A stretch of 64,000 bases of DNA from the NCBI GenBank assembly GCA_010356995.1, contig ML996693.1, positions 1 to 64,000 of the forward strand. Direction: 5' to 3'. The notes under the pieces are model-generated. The model did no database searches. It saw only the letters and a program-made list of their open reading frames with translations, and was not told the origin of the DNA. A program made the position numbers and the translations under genes. Source of the DNA: Trichodelitschia bisporula. Taxonomy: Eukaryota; Ascomycota; Dothideomycetes; Phaeotrichales; Phaeotrichaceae. Every line of letters starts with the position of its first letter. Position 1 is the first letter of the stretch. Below, piece by piece: positions 63,004 to 64,000 of this stretch.

Positions 63004-64000
63004 ATGCCTCCTCCCAGGAAATCCGTTGCCATCATCGGCGCTGGTCCGGCTGGTTTGGTGGCCGCCAAGACGCTGCTCCAGTCCCGCTTCGATGTGACCG
63101 TCTTCGAGAAGAAGAGTCGTGTCGGTGGCATGTGGGGTGTGGAGCCGGGTGGGCAGGGTGACTTTTGTTCGCCGGATATGCCTACCAACTTGTCCCGATT
63201 CACCGTCGCCTTTTCCGATTTTGATTGGACTTTCGTAGATGTCGGCCCGACGGGCGTGCCCATGTTCCCGAAGGCGTGGATGGTTGGACGATATCTCCAG
63301 GCCTATGCGGACCGATATATCCCCTCTGAGGCCCTAAAGCTCGAGTCTGAAGTCACCAGTGCCGACCTTTGCCCGTCAGGTTGGCGTCTATCCTGGAAGA
63401 GTGCGCAAGAGGATACCTGCACCGCTGAGTTTGACCATCTCATCGTTGCGTCAGGCTTTTTTTCAAAGCCATGTTCTCCTGCAAGTGCCGGTCAAAACCC
63501 AATCTCCATCCACAGCTCTCAATACCGCGATCTCGCCACTCTCCTGCCTTCGTCACCGCGCGAAGGTGCGATTGTGGTGGTAGGTGGGAGCATATCCGGG
63601 ATCGAGTGCGCTGCAACAGTTGCCTCGCACATCTCGGACGCGAACTGGGCCCCGGATGCAGAGAAAGAGGCTGCCTTCCGCTACCAGCTGTATCATATCG
63701 CATCACAACCGTTCTACGTGCTTCCCAGGTACCTGCCCACTGATCCCAAACCATCTAGACCTACCTTTTTGCCAATTGATCTGGTGATATACGACCTCAC
63801 GCGCAGACCCGACCCAGTCGAACCAGCAGGCGGTCTCATGCCCGAGGACAAGGCGCAAAAGTCGCATGCTTTCTTGGCCGGGCTTGCCAGCGGACAACCT
63901 CTGCCCATTTCCGCAGACGACAAGAAACTACCGTCCTACATCGGCATCAGCGACACCTACGCACAGCATGCCGCCGGCGGTTCAGTCATTCCCGTCCGCG
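63004..64000 (+). CDS. Flavin-containing monooxygenase, 3' end beyond the window
   Basis: NADPH-dependent flavoprotein. The start [20 protein letters not shown] gives the FAD-binding GxGxxG, followed by [14 protein letters not shown], the typical FMO Gly-Gly-x-Trp motif. The segment [12 protein letters not shown] and the middle strand [13 protein letters not shown] match the family. The second Rossmann motif [18 protein letters not shown] binds NADPH. The frame is open to the window edge (332 codons) without an intron. No signal peptide. Its substrate (amine, sulfide or Baeyer-Villiger ketone) cannot be told. The neighbouring 2.5 kb holds no partner gene. Confidence 0.85.
   Translation, partial: MPPPRKSVAIIGAGPAGLVAAKTLLQSRFDVTVFEKKSRVGGMWGVEPGGQGDFCSPDMPTNLSRFTVAFSDFDWTFVDVGPTGVPMFPKAWMVGRYLQAYADRYIPSEALKLESEVTSADLCPSGWRLSWKSAQEDTCTAEFDHLIVASGFFSKPCSPASAGQNPISIHSSQYRDLATLLPSSPREGAIVVVGGSISGIECAATVASHISDANWAPDAEKEAAFRYQLYHIASQPFYVLPRYLPTDPKPSRPTFLPIDLVIYDLTRRPDPVEPAGGLMPEDKAQKSHAFLAGLASGQPLPISADDKKLPSYIGISDTYAQHAAGGSVIPVR

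Overview
The window reads as nuclear DNA of a filamentous ascomycete (Pezizomycotina). Genes are split by many short introns of about 38-60 nt with GTANGT donors, CTAAC-type branch sites and CAG acceptors. Coding GC is high. The gene set is typical of such fungi: LaeA-like methyltransferase, AA9 and class II peroxidase relatives, Dal5-type transporter, GPI wall protein. I cannot place it below class level.

Layout. 1-1.1 kb: a broken AA9 lytic polysaccharide monooxygenase gene, followed by a gene-poor stretch with a 19-bp minisatellite and a possible transposase tail. 2.3-5.4 kb: a divergent pair, FAD monooxygenase and LaeA-like methyltransferase, that looks like a small secondary-metabolism unit. 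7.3-9.5 kb: a GPI-anchored wall protein and an App1-like phosphatidate phosphatase. 10-25.6 kb is dense housekeeping DNA: NOC1/MAK21, mitochondrial prolyl-tRNA synthetase, an RXT2-like Rpd3L subunit, TRAPPC11, an AsaB/CTB9-type oxygenase, a serine-beta-lactamase-like protein that lacks its catalytic SxxK, APQ12 and a Dal5-type transporter. 28.3-29.9 kb: an ammonium permease behind a run of GATA sites. 31.5-36.9 kb: a small membrane protein, SAS10/UTP3 and a secreted Kelch protein.

37-41.8 kb is the strangest part. A 61-bp minisatellite leads into a single-exon 983-residue secreted protein built on an unfamiliar Trp-rich repeat. It is followed by a gene in which a tandem duplication has copied an exon end together with its intron. 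44-56.3 kb: a luciferase-domain (DUF5519) membrane protein, EMC5, eEF1B, RPL35, SEN54, a small unknown gene, an arrestin, a PPIL3-type cyclophilin whose 3' half is tandemly duplicated, and an unknown acidic protein. 58.8-60.5 kb: a class II heme peroxidase with a long Ser/Thr repeat tail. The window ends inside a flavin-containing monooxygenase.

Themes. Ribosome production and translation are well represented (NOC1, SAS10, RPL35, eEF1B, ProRS, SEN54). eEF1B and RPL35 share a divergent promoter with a TCACGTGA box. Membrane traffic and ER genes are also common (TRAPPC11, EMC5, APQ12, arrestin). Local tandem duplication is a recurring force here: two minisatellites, a duplicated exon-intron, a duplicated cyclophilin half and repeated protein modules. 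I found no CRISPR array, no convincing rRNA or tRNA gene, and no intact transposon.
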